Below are positions 22,181 through 33,070 of a stretch of DNA of 64,000 nucleotides, piece after piece. This stretch comes from Hysterangium stoloniferum (taxonomy: Eukaryota; Basidiomycota; Agaricomycetes; Hysterangiales; Hysterangiaceae). The notes below the pieces were generated by a model. It ran no database searches and was not told the DNA's origin. It saw nothing but the letters and a program-made list of their open reading frames with translations. Both the position numbers and the translations under genes were made by a program. The stretch lies in the NCBI GenBank assembly GCA_015178975.1, contig WHVD01000012.1:1-64000 (forward strand), in the 5' to 3' direction. Every line of letters begins with the position of its first letter. The first letter of the stretch is position 1.

Positions 22181-23275
22181 AGGTCTGTCTGTGTGCTCAT
22201 ACCAGCCAACACTTTCTGATCAGTGGCTTCATCGTCGCCATCGTCGTTGAAGGCAGATTCTGTAAATAGCAGGATAGTTGAGTAATATACAATGAAAAGT
22301 AAAAACAACCGACACGAACCCGGTACCGTATACTCCGATCCATCATCGCCGGCAGTTTGTGACTTGGAGTGGATGGTGGTATTCGTCTTGGGACTGATGT
22401 GGGGATGGAACGTCTCATCACTATATAATGACATTAATTAAATGACGTCGGAAAAACCTTGCACAATGCGCTGGGCGAGGTTCGGCGAATGATCCCGTCA
22501 ATAGCGATCCATCCAGCATGAGGGGGCCATACTCTCTAAGATCAAGCCCCATCCCCTTGTCTTCCCACGAGATAAAGGGGGTATAGTCCAGATTGTCTTC
22601 AGCGTTTTTGATGTTACCGTCATCCACATCCACAATATCATGACCGGCAGTTTGTAACTTGGGGCGGAAGGTGGTATTTGCCTTGGGAACGAGGCGGGGA
22701 TGGAACATCCCAGCATTGGGTCCTGCTCAAATTAAGTCAAGTCAGTATGTGATGGCATTAATTAAACGATGTCGGACAAACCTTGCCCAATGCACTGGGC
22801 GAATGATCCCGTGAACAGCAATCCATTCAGCATGAGGGGGCCATACACTCTAAGGTCGACTCCCTTTCCCTTGTCTTCCCACGGGGTAGAGTTGGCATCT
22901 GCATCGGTGACCTCCATGCTACCATCATCCACAGCGGGTGGGCGATCAGCCGCATTGGTGCCCTCGACGTTACCGTCATCCCCAATAGGTGCGTGATCAG
23001 CCGCATCGGTGCCCACGGCATTCCCGCCATCCACAGCAGGTGCATGATCAGCGGTGTCAATGCCCTCGATGTTACCGTCATTCACAGTGGGTGCGTGATC
23101 AGCTGCGTCGGCGCCCTCGACGTTCCCGTCATCTGCAGCGGGTGCATAATCAGCCACGTCTGTGCCCTTGATGTTCCCGTTATCCGCAGTGGGTTCATGA
23201 TCAGCCGCGTTGGCACCGTCGACGCTCCCGTCATCCACATCTGGTACCTGAGATGATGTTTCCATATTAAAACCA
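22132..23275 (-). CDS. repeat-protein gene with duplicated exons, function unknown
   Basis: ATG at 23275 (METSSQVPDVDDG) opens an exon with about six 17-residue acidic repeats (consensus DDGNVEGTDAADHAPAV). The block WEDKGKGVDLRVYGPLMLNG and TGSFA follow. An intron (GTTTGTCC..GAGCAG, about 22792-22733) leads to a second exon repeating the theme (WEDKGMGLDLREYGPLMLDG, TGSFA). A second, similar intron leads to a third partial copy (TNTTIHSKSQTAGDDG) and an acidic tail ending at 22132. The introns after exons 1 and 2 resemble each other, so exon and intron were duplicated together. There is no signal peptide or known domain. Splice sites are my reading; the last junction is uncertain. Confidence 0.55.
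22905..23255 (-). repeat. 51-bp coding minisatellite
   Basis: A 51-bp unit (17 codons) repeats about six times in the first exon of the gene ending at 22132. The copies vary at third positions and a few residues while keeping GN..G..AADHAP, which suggests selection on the protein frame. Plus-strand ORFs at 22769-23256 are shadows of it. Confidence 0.8.
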
Positions 23276-23495
23276 CAATTCAAAATGCAGGGGTAAATAC
23301 AGAATGTGATCCCCAAGATGTCCAAAAATCGGCTCAAATACCTACCATACACAAGTCAAGTACCACTTCCCTATCATGGGTCCCAAGGGCACCCATGTCA
23401 GATTCAGTGCCATTAAGAAGCATCCTTCCAATGCTTAAAACAGGCGATACTGATCACACGTGACCTAACTTGATGCTTTGTTTCTCAACCGTGTG
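23276..23495 (-). promoter_or_regulatory. 5' flank shared with the gene at 63.7 kb
   Basis: About 200 bases upstream of ATG 23275 match the bases upstream of ATG 63727. Shared words include CCATATTAAAACCACAATTC, AAAATCGGCTCAAATACC, TATCATGGGTCCC and GAAGCATCCTTCCAATGC. Similarity reaches TTTCTCAACCGT at about 23482-23493 and stops at the terminal repeat of the next element. Confidence 0.6.
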
Positions 23496-23868
23496 GTCTT
23501 TTTGTGTCTTTGGCCAAATAGAGGTTGTGTAGGGTATCGGCCGATATGGTTTCATTACATGTAAAACAATAAAGATAAATGCTCTTATTTTTCTCCATAA
23601 ATAATTCAGAATTATCGTCATTCCGCTGATGTCAAAATGAAAAAATAATAATAAAGTGTTGCCGGTAAGAGCATGCAGACAGACCTGTCTCCATCATTTG
23701 GTTCGTACACTTCATTCCTTTGCGCGGATATATTAAAACTCATACAAATCCGCAAGAATTGCAGATATTCCTGTGACAGCGTTGCTCTCGGTTGTCCCAT
23801 TCGTTCACCATGTTGTGTCTTGCCAACTCGACCCCCTCCACGCTAGCGCTAACGCAACCACCACCGCG

Positions 23869-24535
23869 ATGGACAGTGAAGGGATCAATAATCATGGATA
23901 TGGACAAGGTAGTGATTCCTTAATCATAATGTGTCCTTTGGGAAATTAATATTTTGTGCAAATATAGAAGTCTATGCAGAGACGTTGTATAGTGGCATCT
24001 GGGGAGGTTCATCATCTAGTACGCAGTATGTTGCACCACTTGTTTCTCTCATACGTCCTTAACTTTTATTGAATTCAAGATCTGCACTCACACGACGGTA
24101 CTGGGCACAGTGCACTTGCAGGACGAGCTTATGAACAGCCCGGATCCTGTGCCGAGGCCAAAGTCTTCACCCCTGACTTCCCTGAATACGAATATCAAGA
24201 ACTACCTCGTTAGTTGTCACTTCTTTTAATCCCACAAGAAACACAAAATTGACGACCGCGGACACAGCCCCTAAAGTAACACCAAACACAAGATCTCTGA
24301 CCGATGGCCATCCCAGACGTCCTTACCAGGATGAAGCCGAATCCGACGGGTAGTCCACATCAATGCACAACCTTAAGAACCAGCGCCAGTATGGAGGACA
24401 TGGTGATGGTTCGCATGTCTCAAACTGTCCATCCTCCGGGGAGGAACATCTTCAGGTTGCAGGTGAGTCCGACATTGAAGAGACGCCATACGATTTCATT
24501 TCATTAATTTTGGTGATTGTACTCACCTGCTATCA
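23869..24535 (+). CDS. intron-containing gene fragment, function unknown
   Basis: ATG at 23869 (MDSEGINNHGYGQ) is followed by a GT..AG intron (about 23909-24078). An exon then encodes DLHSHDGTGHSALAGRAYEQ and PDFPEYEYQELP. After another short intron an exon reads RSLTDGHPRRPYQDEAESDG, a TAG at about 24350, then HNLKNQRQYGGHGDGSHVSN. The last intron (about 24462-24540) has a 3' part that recurs at about 35505-35550 before a different downstream exon, so the 35.5 kb region probably holds the missing 3' half of a paralogue. No known domain is seen. The TAG suggests a pseudogene. Confidence 0.4.
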
Positions 24536-24540
24536 TTTAG

Positions 24541-24949
24541 GCGAGTTATCAATAAATAGAATTCAGCTCGTAAAATAATGGATCCTTCTTTTACACTATC
24601 AACTTACCAATAAATACTGCTTTAAATAGTGATGAGAGGACCAAGCGACGGGCGATTGTCAATAATTTATTCATTATTATTATACCATAGTTGTTGATGG
24701 TTATGTTGGCTAAAAGAAGCATGCGTCAATGTATGTCTTGGAATTATAATAACACCTTGTAAGTATTTTGTACCACTAAGCTTTGTTAGTGGCGCGATCA
24801 ATTTCTGGTTTCAAGAAATATTGTACTCATCACGTATTTCACTTGGGCCTCTAAATCAGATGTATAATAAGTGATCAACCAGCGGGAGGGTCGAAACAAC
24901 CAACTTTTTGGGCAGCTGGTGTGACCTGTCCAACCCTTGGGTCGCGGTA
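24541..24949. other. non-coding part of the TIR-bounded segment
   Basis: AT-rich with no ORF or motif that I can assign. The right terminal repeat begins at about 24950. Confidence 0.35.
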
Positions 24950-25097
24950 AATTCATTTTTTCATTTTGACATAGCGGAATGACGATAATTCTGAATTATT
25001 TATGGACAAAAATAAGAGCATTTATCTTTATTGTGTTAGATGTAATGAAACCATATCGGCCGATACCCTACACAACCTCTATCCGGCCAAAGACACA

Positions 25098-25828
25098 GCA
25101 AGAACTCTTTGAAATTCCAAAATTATATTGCCTTTGCCTTTAGGCTTAAACCGCACAGCTCCTATTCCTGCAGACATAATGATATGTCCATTTGCAACTT
25201 GGATAGGAATTTGAAATGGTTTATAGCTTGAAAACCAGTGACGATGTGGTGTCATATGGGAAGATGCACCTGTGTCAGCTGTCCAATCAGAACTAGCATA
25301 AACAAGGAGAGTACAAGATGGATCAGAAGGATCAGGAATGCAAGTACTTGCATTTCCAGCAGACTCTGGCTGTTTCTCTTTTGAGACTTTATCAGAGACA
25401 CTAGCATGTACTTTGGCTACCTTTCTCCTTTTATGCTTCCTCTTCTTCTGCTCCACTTGTTTTAATGCCTTCTTCTGTGCAAATTTGTAAAGATGGCAAT
25501 TATTCTGTATATGACAGTGACACTTGCAAAAGGTGCAAGTAGAATGTGCCTGATGAAGTTTCAACCACATATCATTAGGAGCATCATTAATATCAATATG
25601 ACTGCTCTGGATAGATCCAATAGAGCACCAAATAATACTAGCTGCTTTGTTAGAGCGTTCCAACCAGGATGTAAGTAGTTTAACATCATTGGGCTGTTTT
25701 TCTTTTCCAAGGACAATGGAAAGGCAATTCTCCATACGCAATAAACCAATAACATCATGATTCCAATCCTCATAATTTGACTCTCCCAAAATAACACTAT
25801 GGTGCTTGTAAGTATTGTTGGATGCCAT
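25098..25828 (-). pseudogene. gag: Ty1/copia Gag and protease, 3'-truncated
   Basis: ATG at 25828 starts a single open frame. The N-terminus (LGESNYEDWNHDVIGLLRMEN) is typical of copia Gag. A zinc knuckle CTFCKCHCHIQNNC (C-X2-C-X4-H-X4-C) follows near residue 97, then a Lys-rich basic stretch. The protease motif WTADTGASSHMT is near residue 182. The frame ends at NIILEFQRVL, where the terminal repeat of the neighbouring element begins, so integrase and RT are missing. The knuckle lies soon after the capsid part, suggesting a shortened Gag. The copy is otherwise free of stops. Confidence 0.85.
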
Positions 25829-25893
25829 GATAGATCAATATCCACCAAGAATTTAACTGTGTATCAAGAAGGACTAATTAATTGGAGAAGCAG

Positions 25894-26111
25894 TTGTAAC
25901 ACCGCCTTGCTCAACAGGGTTACTGTGATGTTGCAAGGAAGGTAAAAAACACAGGCTCACTGAAGTGCACTATGCCAACAGTTCAAATCCAATGTATATA
26001 AAAAGACCCTGTGATAAAAGATAAAATAATGTGGCTGACAACACTGGAAAGTTCCAGAAATGGTAGGAGGGAGTGTGACAGATGAGTCACAAGGTGTCAC
26101 AAGAGTGACAA
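25894..26111 (-). repeat. probable 5' LTR of the copia element
   Basis: On the minus strand the interval begins TGTCACTCTTGTGACACC and ends GGTGTTACA, about 65 bases before the Gag ATG. It contains a TATA-like TTTTTATATACATTGG. No second LTR is present, so the boundaries are inferred from TG..CA and position only. Confidence 0.45.
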
Positions 26112-26735
26112 AAAATATGTTGACCTAAAAATGAAAATTGGATGACCGGGTTTTTGACTTTCGGGCATGAGAATATGTTTCCTTATAAGGCAACCGGCGC
26201 TAATCGGGCGCTTAATAAGCGAAAATGCGCGCAAGGCCAGGGGGGTGGGGTGAGTGCAGAAAGTCACCAAAACAAGTGCCAGACCACAGAGATATGACCA
26301 CAAATAAGATCCAAATGCAATGTAAAGTGTTTTGGATAATAGAAGTTGTCAATAAAGATGTGGGAAGTGATGGATTGCACAGATAGCAACTGGATGTAGC
26401 AGTTTAGAAACCGGGGCCCATACCTGTTGAAACAGTTGAATAACACTTTGCAGAACGAGTGTGATTGGAAAGTAAACACTAAGTATATTCAACTGTAAAG
26501 ACATACCTGTGTGTGATTGGAAAGTAAACACTAAGGAGACTTTCCCACACCCACAGTGGACTATACTACTAGGTGCTTATCTAAGCACCTATACAGGAGG
26601 TACCGACCTAAGGTAACTCACTCAATACTGCACCTACAGTGCTGGGAAAAATACTACAAATATCAGAACAATATGGAGATCATAATAGACTATGTTAGAG
26701 CTGTAGTATCATACTCTAACATAAACTGGTCCATA
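26112..26735. other. unassigned, with a short direct repeat
   Basis: GTGATTGGAAAGTAAACACT occurs at about 26459 and again at about 26514. No gene is recognised. Confidence 0.35.
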
Positions 26736-27905
26736 TACATACCTAGCATATTTACTCATTACCTGAATGATGTTTGACCTATCGTAAGATTCTTCGAAGA
26801 ATAACACAAAGTATGATATCCGCAGGATGGTTTTCTCAGCCCTGAAAGTGTTCCAACGATGGTTTAAGATTGTTATTTCTATGACTTGGAACTTTGCCAT
26901 CTTACACCTGTTCTTGGACAGGCCCCCTTAAATCATTGAGCATTCCGTCGGGCGATAAACTCTTGAAATTCATTAAGGATCATAGATCGATGGATCATAT
27001 AAGGGTAAATCCATACTCATAAGGTCTGCATAGAGAACTGTGCTAGGATGCGGAGAAAGTGGAGGTAGAAGTGTCGGATAAATCCGAAAATTCTGATCAA
27101 ATCTGTCCGCTAGGTCCCCGGCTGCTCAAGTCTTGAGCTGGCGTCCAGTCGACTTGTCGATCCTGGTGTACCCAGTTGTCAGGCTCATGGTTCTCTGTTT
27201 ATAATCCCGCGCAGACTACAAGGTCACACAGCCAGATCCAGGGCAAGTGTTATCGCGCATCGCCTTCGATAAGGTATATTGACGAACCGAGGCTAGGCCC
27301 AAAGCCTAAGCCTCCTTGCCAAACACTGCACCATGACGGCCGAACAAGACAATATCGTCCCGCCACAGTCACAGCACTTGCTCATAGTTGACAACGAAGC
27401 AGAAGCTTTTTCGTTTAAGCAGCGTGCCTTGTCGAAACCCGCGTAAAGTCCAGAGAAGGAGATAAGAAAGAGATTGAACAGGCATACCATTTCCGTTGAA
27501 TATCTAGAGGAAGTATCACAGTTGCCGCAGTCGCCCATGGATGTCGACGACCGGAAGCTCTCTCGCTCGTCACTTCAACATGTCCAAGAGCGCCGACCGA
27601 GTCATACCCAAAAACTCAAGAGATACGTTGGTTTTCCTAATCTTCCTAGCATTTCCACAGGAACAGTGTCAGGAAATGTTTCCAGTCACTACCATAGCGG
27701 CAGACATCCGCGAAAAGCCCAGAGAAGAAGGAAAAGGAAGCAGAAAGGGAAAAGGATCACTGTTGCCGCAACTGCCCATGAATGTTGACCACACGTTCTC
27801 TCGCTCGCCACTTCCACTCAACGAGATCATAAGGCTCCGAAACAGGATCTTGCATCCTGTCCTCAAACGCCAAAGAAATCAGCTCCGTCAACATTCGAGG
27901 CGTTG
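26736..27905 (+). repeat. segmental repeat R, copy a
   Basis: Near-identical to 37955-39120 and, from 26930, to 59844-60825. It includes ATCATTGAGCATTCCGTCGG, TAAATCCATACTCATAAGG and the hypothetical ORF with ATG near 27332 (MTAEQDNIVPPQSQ). The match ends at about 27905, where the sequence switches to the block shared with the 50 kb inverted arm. The ORF is broken by a stop after RALSKPA and by frame changes. Confidence 0.8.
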
Positions 27906-28039
27906 TTCACATTCGTCATGGGCTGTAGGATCGGACTCCATCTGGTGTCGCTCTGGAATGCGTTTATGGGACTGCTTGTCACCATGGTTAGTAAATCTCA
28001 TATTCTACATGATATCAGTGGCGCTATATTAGCGGAGGG

Positions 28040-28760
28040 TCGTGTGGCCTCTAATATCAGCCTTTTTGAAGACAACGAAGATGACGACGGGTAGAGAAGA
28101 CTGCTGTTGAAGACTTGTGATACGCGAAAAGTCTACTACTCCCCATCTTACGTGTCACTCCCTTTGATTGAAGAGACTTTGACTTGGAAGAAAGATTGTT
28201 ATTAACTTGGGTATATTAGTAAGGTTGAATATGCCTTTTGGGAAAAGATTTTAGTTTATGGTACTTGGGCTGGTCAGTGTCAAGTGCAGGACCTACTGTG
28301 TCACGTGATACGGGGGGTTATTTTTCTTAAAATTACATTTATATACCGCATCGCAACGCGTTTTGACTCCAGCTGAATCCAAATCTGAAATTAGTTTCTT
28401 GCCAAAAGTTCTCGATCGTGAGATATCAAACTTGCGGACTTTGATTGTCCGCACCTGTAGTACAGGCGCTTTACCACGGTTACAGCTCTACTCCATAACT
28501 ATATAGTTGAGGTGCATGATTATACTGATTTGCCACATGGAAGACAGTAGATGGAAGATGGAAGATGGCAGCTTATTATGTAATGATGAAGTGATGGTAA
28601 TTTGCTATATGATGGAACTCCTTGGCACTCAAATGAGTACTCTCATCAAGGTTCTGATGGAGCTGGTAGCTGTGAACCTGTGTCCAATTCATAATTGTGT
28701 AAGTTACTATGTGCCAAAGCGACAGACCGCTTAGAGTTGCTTCTCACCGAGCGCCTGCAA
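28040..28760 (+). repeat. left end of the inverted duplication, also repeated at 34.0-34.7 kb
   Basis: GAAGACAACGAAGATGACGACGGGTAG near 28068 recurs near 34000 and, inverted, near 50290. ATCTGAAATTAGTTTCTTGC near 28382 recurs inverted at about 49987. TCACGTGATACGGGGGGTTA near 28302 recurs inverted near 50060. No convincing coding exon was identified. Confidence 0.7.
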
Positions 28761-28888
28761 TGAGACTATTTGCAACTAATATATATTAGCAAACTGAATA
28801 TAATGTCACATACTGCTCCGAGAATGCTGATAATCTAATTTCTTGAGCAGCTAAGAGTGCCCAGCACTGATACTTGCCAAAATCTCAC

Positions 28889-30837
28889 ATGGCATCCATG
28901 GCAGAAATTCAAGCAGCAACTGTAGAGTAACTACCTTATGCTATTTCATCACACACAACACTGACGTAGGTTTCCAGGGAGCTCTGGACTCACACCGATT
29001 TGGCAGCACTAGGTCTGTCTACACAAAGTCGCAGTTGTTTACTACACTATATAGACGGGCATCTCAGTTTTGCTTAGTTATGATACAATCTTGACTCTTC
29101 CAGCGGAAATCCAGTTCGTATGGAAGAGTAGGATCAGACTAGCATCTGTGCTGTACATTATGGCCCGATATGCGTTCCTACTTGAGTTTATATTTGGTGT
29201 CGCCATTGATTTAGCAGATGAACCGTTAGAGGTGCGTGATGGGATGGGCCTGAAAATGTCCCTTGACTTACCACAGTTGATAGTGTGTGGTACCATTTGG
29301 GCCTCACGCTAGTTGTTTACTGATTAGCCATAGAGCATGTAATGCACTATTCCACACCTTTTATGTTCTGGAAACTGTCTCGGGACTTAGTGTACACGGT
29401 GATTAATTTATTTATCATTTACTTTCTCAAATAACTCAACCAAGAGGGATGTCAGGGGTACTGTTTATATTTTTTGTCGTTATTCATCTTGCAGATGAAC
29501 CGTTAGAGGTGCGTGATGGGATGGGCCTGAAAATGTCCCTGGACTTACAGCAGTTGATAGTGTGTGGTACCATTTGAGCCGCAGGTTAGTTTTTACTGAT
29601 TAGCCATAGAGCATGTAATGCACTATTACACACCTCGGCTACTCTGGACACTTTCGTAGGGCTTAGTGTACACGGTGATTGACCTATACTTTCTTATCAT
29701 TTTCAAATAATTCAACCATGAGGGATGTCAGGGGTATTACTTGCAAGGATTTACGCTATAAGCAGGGATAACAAATATCTCTTAACTCCAATCTTGTTCA
29801 TATATCTTGGAGAAGTCTCCTGCCGTGTGGTGTGTTTACTTACTGCCAATGTGTAGACCGTTATACCCATGAGTTGTGGTAGCTTCTCATAGTCCGTCAA
29901 GACTGTATTTCTGGGGCCAGTATCAAACTGTGCGTTTCACTTAGCGAAAACAACGTAACTGTATATTAACATCATTAAACAGGAGTACAGAGGTGTATCG
30001 CATATGCCTGGAGACCTCGAGTTGACGTGCTCATTATAGACTCAGCAGCAAGCGCTCTTACAATTACGTTCGATGGGCTCATATTATTCACCACATTGTT
30101 CCACACCATCGGCACGATTAGGCTGCAAAGAGGTATTAAAGAATTGCAGAAACAATCTATAACATATCTCCTTATGCAGCAAGGTAATTTATCCCGGCGT
30201 TTGAGTCTACGTGTTCTTATATGACCATATCAATCCCAGGTGTTCTCCGATTTGCGTTAGTGCTTAATTAACGTGACTTCAGTTGATAAATTTTTGATTT
30301 TGATTTCTCAGCGTAATTTTCATCTGGGGTTTACAGATCCTAATTACAAATAAGGTTTGGGATTGCCGCTCCTTTCACCCTTTTAGCTGATACACATTTC
30401 TTCTAAGTTTGTTTCCGTGAATATCTTTTATCCTCTGTGAAATCCATAACACCAACTCATTCTGAATCGAATACAGGCCTCATTTTCCAACTTTGCCGGA
30501 AACTTGGAGGCCTGGCAAGTATTTATCTCATGCATTTCACCTGACGTCTTAATGACAACTGCAGCATATCCGTCATTCTCGTTTGCGGCTTCTTTCTCAA
30601 TCTGCGAGAATTCAACTCGTCATGTAACGTGATAAATACGACCAATAATCTCGGGCTCACTAGCTTCCGAGGGGCCGTACGCAGTATTGGACATTCTTTC
30701 ATTGAGGACGTCGGAGATAATTATATAGGATATTTCATTTCGAGGGGACATTATGAAGGAGGAAGCCCCGTTCATTCCGCAGAGGGGTGTGAGGAAACCT
30801 CTGGTGGGAGGGTTGAAGGCCTTGCTACACAGTAATG
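28889..30837 (+). pseudogene. DUF6533-like membrane-protein gene, copy 1
   Basis: ATG at 28889 (MASMAEIQAATVE) is followed by a probable intron. The coding pattern LLSYDTILTLPAEIQFVWKS and LASVLYIMARYAFLLEF (29082-29196) matches the conserved start of the basidiomycete DUF6533 family (Y-D-hh-LT-hh-E-hh-hWK...hhYhhxRY). Further downstream ASALTITFDGLILFTTLFHT and RLQRGIKELQKQS (30045-30165) look like a later transmembrane segment, and ISVILVCGFFLNLREFN near 30590 like the last. The C-terminal tail runs to 30835. The family is multi-spanning with unknown role. Introns are not fully resolvable, and a 3' part of the first exon is tandemly duplicated, so it is probably a pseudogene. Confidence 0.6.
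29210..29730 (+). repeat. tandem duplication of about 275 bp inside the DUF6533-like gene
   Basis: AGATGAACCGTTAGAGGTGC occurs at about 29216 and 29492, each followed by GATGGGCCTGAAAATGTCCC, TTGATAGTGTGTGGTACCAT and, further on, the GATGTCAGGGGTA motif. The other gene copies (41.1 and 46.7 kb) have only one unit. Confidence 0.75.
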
Positions 30838-30839
30838 TA

Positions 30840-32435
30840 AGGGTATTATCTGCTGAATATTATCAATAATAACCACGAAATTAAAAATGTTTATGACACT
30901 TGATGAAGTAAATAAAAGCCCCCAGAAATCATTGGATACAGTTCACATCTCAACTCATTTTTCTATAGATGTATTCAGCATATTAGTAGAGCCGCAAGAA
31001 CATTTGTATTTATTTATTATAAAGCACCCGCTCACGCAAAATTGTGTGGAATCATACACATAAATCAATCTGAACCTAGGAAGACTTGAGAAGAATACAG
31101 TAGGCTATCCAGAGGGTGTATGTCAGTCATTCCATGTAGTACCATTGCATCCCATTCGCATCACAGTAATTATGGAGGGCCAATATAATAGTTGTATCAG
31201 ACTGAAAGGAAACTTCGGCCTCGAAAGCTATTCACTGCATATGATCTGTACACTCAGAATGGATGATTAGACTCCTTCATTAGGGGGGAGCGTTCGCGTC
31301 TCTATAAATATTGGACGTCTCAATGTGAATATTCGAGGTTCTTGAGGTTGAGCTCTGCCCCGATAATGTTCACAGCACACCCGAGGAAATGACTGAAGCT
31401 TTGGTGATTTCAATAGTAACTATTTATCCGACAATGCCAATCAATTAATCACTGCAGTAGTACTAGGCTAAATTGATACTATACATTCTTGAAATCCGCT
31501 AATATATTTGGTACCGGCGCCGCTACGGGGTCCGTCAAGCGACAGCAGTTTCAACGTGTTCATGAAGTCCAACGATGTTCCACGCTGTAGGAAGTCAGTG
31601 CACTTGAATGAAGCACTCTAAGCACTTCATCGAAGGTCACTTTGTAACAGTGTTCAAACTTTGATTTAAAGCCTTTAAGCAGTTGTTGGATGATGCATTT
31701 AAGGCATTGAATCTAAGTAGGGCAGATGTCACTTTTTGTGTATTTTTGCACTTGATTTCAGTTCATATTACTCTTCAAACCAATTCATTAAAATACTAAT
31801 CACACTGAATACTTTCCATTAATACGTTGCATTCACTGAGCATTTCTACCATGCTCTTATTCCACCACCAACGACTAATATATCACCACCCATCACCATT
31901 ATCGCTGTCATCATTGCCACCACTGCCACCTTCACCGGCATCCACCGCTTCCACCATCCACCATTGTCACCCTCCACCACCATATGCCAGTAAACACGTT
32001 CTGAGCAGTCAGAGGTTGTTGGGAGGATGGGATTATGCTGTTAGGCGATGGGAATGTAAACATGCTGAGCACACCGAGTGATGAGACGATGCTAGACTAT
32101 GCCATTAATTAGAAGACCAAAATCAAAATGAGAATGAAAACTCACTATGTAATAGCATTTACCCCAACACCAATATCCACATTTGGTGTCTCCCAGAACG
32201 CATATACCCACCTCTTATGGGCCCACATTTCCCCATTTATACTCCAACAACCGTCAGATGTGGAACACCTCATGATCTTAATTGATCTCAACAACATCCC
32301 TACCACATCTACACCTGCAACCGCAACCGCAACCGTTTCGGTGAGGTCACTGCCGATATGCAGTCACATGCTAGATGCCACATGGAATACCATAGAGTCC
32401 GAAATGTCAGAATTTGTAATAGAATACATGCATTG
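30840..32435 (+). repeat. inverted-duplication arm, no clear gene
   Basis: The whole stretch has an inverted partner at 45400-43880. It contains a CCA/CCACC-rich low-complexity tract (31850-31985) and two small ORFs (31827-32081, 32128-32436). The second keeps its frame partly in the partner (TFGVSQNAYTHLLWAHISPF is conserved), so a coding exon is possible but unassigned. Confidence 0.5.
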
Positions 32436-32440
32436 ACGAC

Positions 32441-33070
32441 TTGCCGGTAACGAGTTTTGCAAAAAAAATAAAGGAACATTCAGAGAGGAGGTATGAGCTT
32501 GCCAAGAATTTAAAGGAGCATTCAGAGAGGAGCGGCTGGTGTAGGCTTGCCAAGGATTTAAAGAAGTATTCAGAAAAGAGCGGTGGGGCTGCCAAGAATC
32601 TAAAGGAGCATTCAGACAGGAAGGACGGCTATGCCAAGAATTTAAAACACCATTCAAAGAGAAGCGTCAAGCTTGCCCAGATATTAAGGAGTCATCCAGA
32701 AAGGAGTATCAAGCTTGCCCAAACTTTGAGGGAGCATTCAGAGAAGAACACCAACTGTGCAAATAATTTAAAGGAGCACTCAGGGAGGAATGAGCTTACG
32801 AAGCATATAGGGCGGCATTCGGGGAGGAGCGCACAGCTCGCCAATGATCTAGAGAAGCATTTAGGGAACGCCAAGCTTACCAAGAATTTCGATGGGAGTT
32901 CGGGGTGGTTGCAGCAGCTATTTGCGCAAGGGGTTTCCATCCTTCACCAGCAAAAGATCAGCTTAGAGTGTTTTTACGAAACCACTGCCGAAAGAAAATC
33001 GAGCTTAGTATGTGACACCCTGACATGCATCAGTCTGCCAGTATCTTCAATTTATAGTCGGTGTCTCTAG
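32441..33070 (+). CDS. 14-residue-repeat protein, function unknown
   Basis: An open frame of 209 codons in which a 14-residue unit (consensus LAKNLKEHSERSxK) repeats about ten times from residue 10 to 150. Spacing is 14-16 residues. Hydrophobic residues sit at positions 1-2 and 5 of each unit and charged residues elsewhere, so each unit can form an amphipathic turn-helix. A non-repeated tail follows (GWLQQLFAQGVSILHQQKIS). The inverted partner at 43830-43250 encodes the same frame with only a few stops. The first ATG shown is not certain; the frame may be an exon of the upstream region. I do not recognise the family. Confidence 0.5.
   Translation: MPVTSFAKKIKEHSERRYELAKNLKEHSERSGWCRLAKDLKKYSEKSGGAAKNLKEHSDRKDGYAKNLKHHSKRSVKLAQILRSHPERSIKLAQTLREHSEKNTNCANNLKEHSGRNELTKHIGRHSGRSAQLANDLEKHLGNAKLTKNFDGSSGWLQQLFAQGVSILHQQKISLECFYETTAERKSSLVCDTLTCISLPVSSIYSRCL

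Larger units (their letters stand above)
23500..25100. mobile_element. candidate element with about 145-bp terminal inverted repeats
   Basis: Bases 23504-23650 and 24950-25096 are inverted copies of each other. They share GAGGTTGTGTAGGGTATCGG and a long run through GATAAATGCTCTTATTTT to the outer GTGTCTTTGGCC. The right end abuts and truncates the copia fragment; the left end abuts the promoter of the repeat-protein gene. No target duplication is obvious. The inside holds an intron-bearing host-like gene rather than a transposase, so this may be a gene-carrying non-autonomous element or a product of inverted duplication. Confidence 0.5.

Noticed and set aside
22769..23256. Plus-strand ORFs rich in Arg/Pro/Cys
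   Set aside because: They are shadows of the 51-bp coding repeat on the minus strand.
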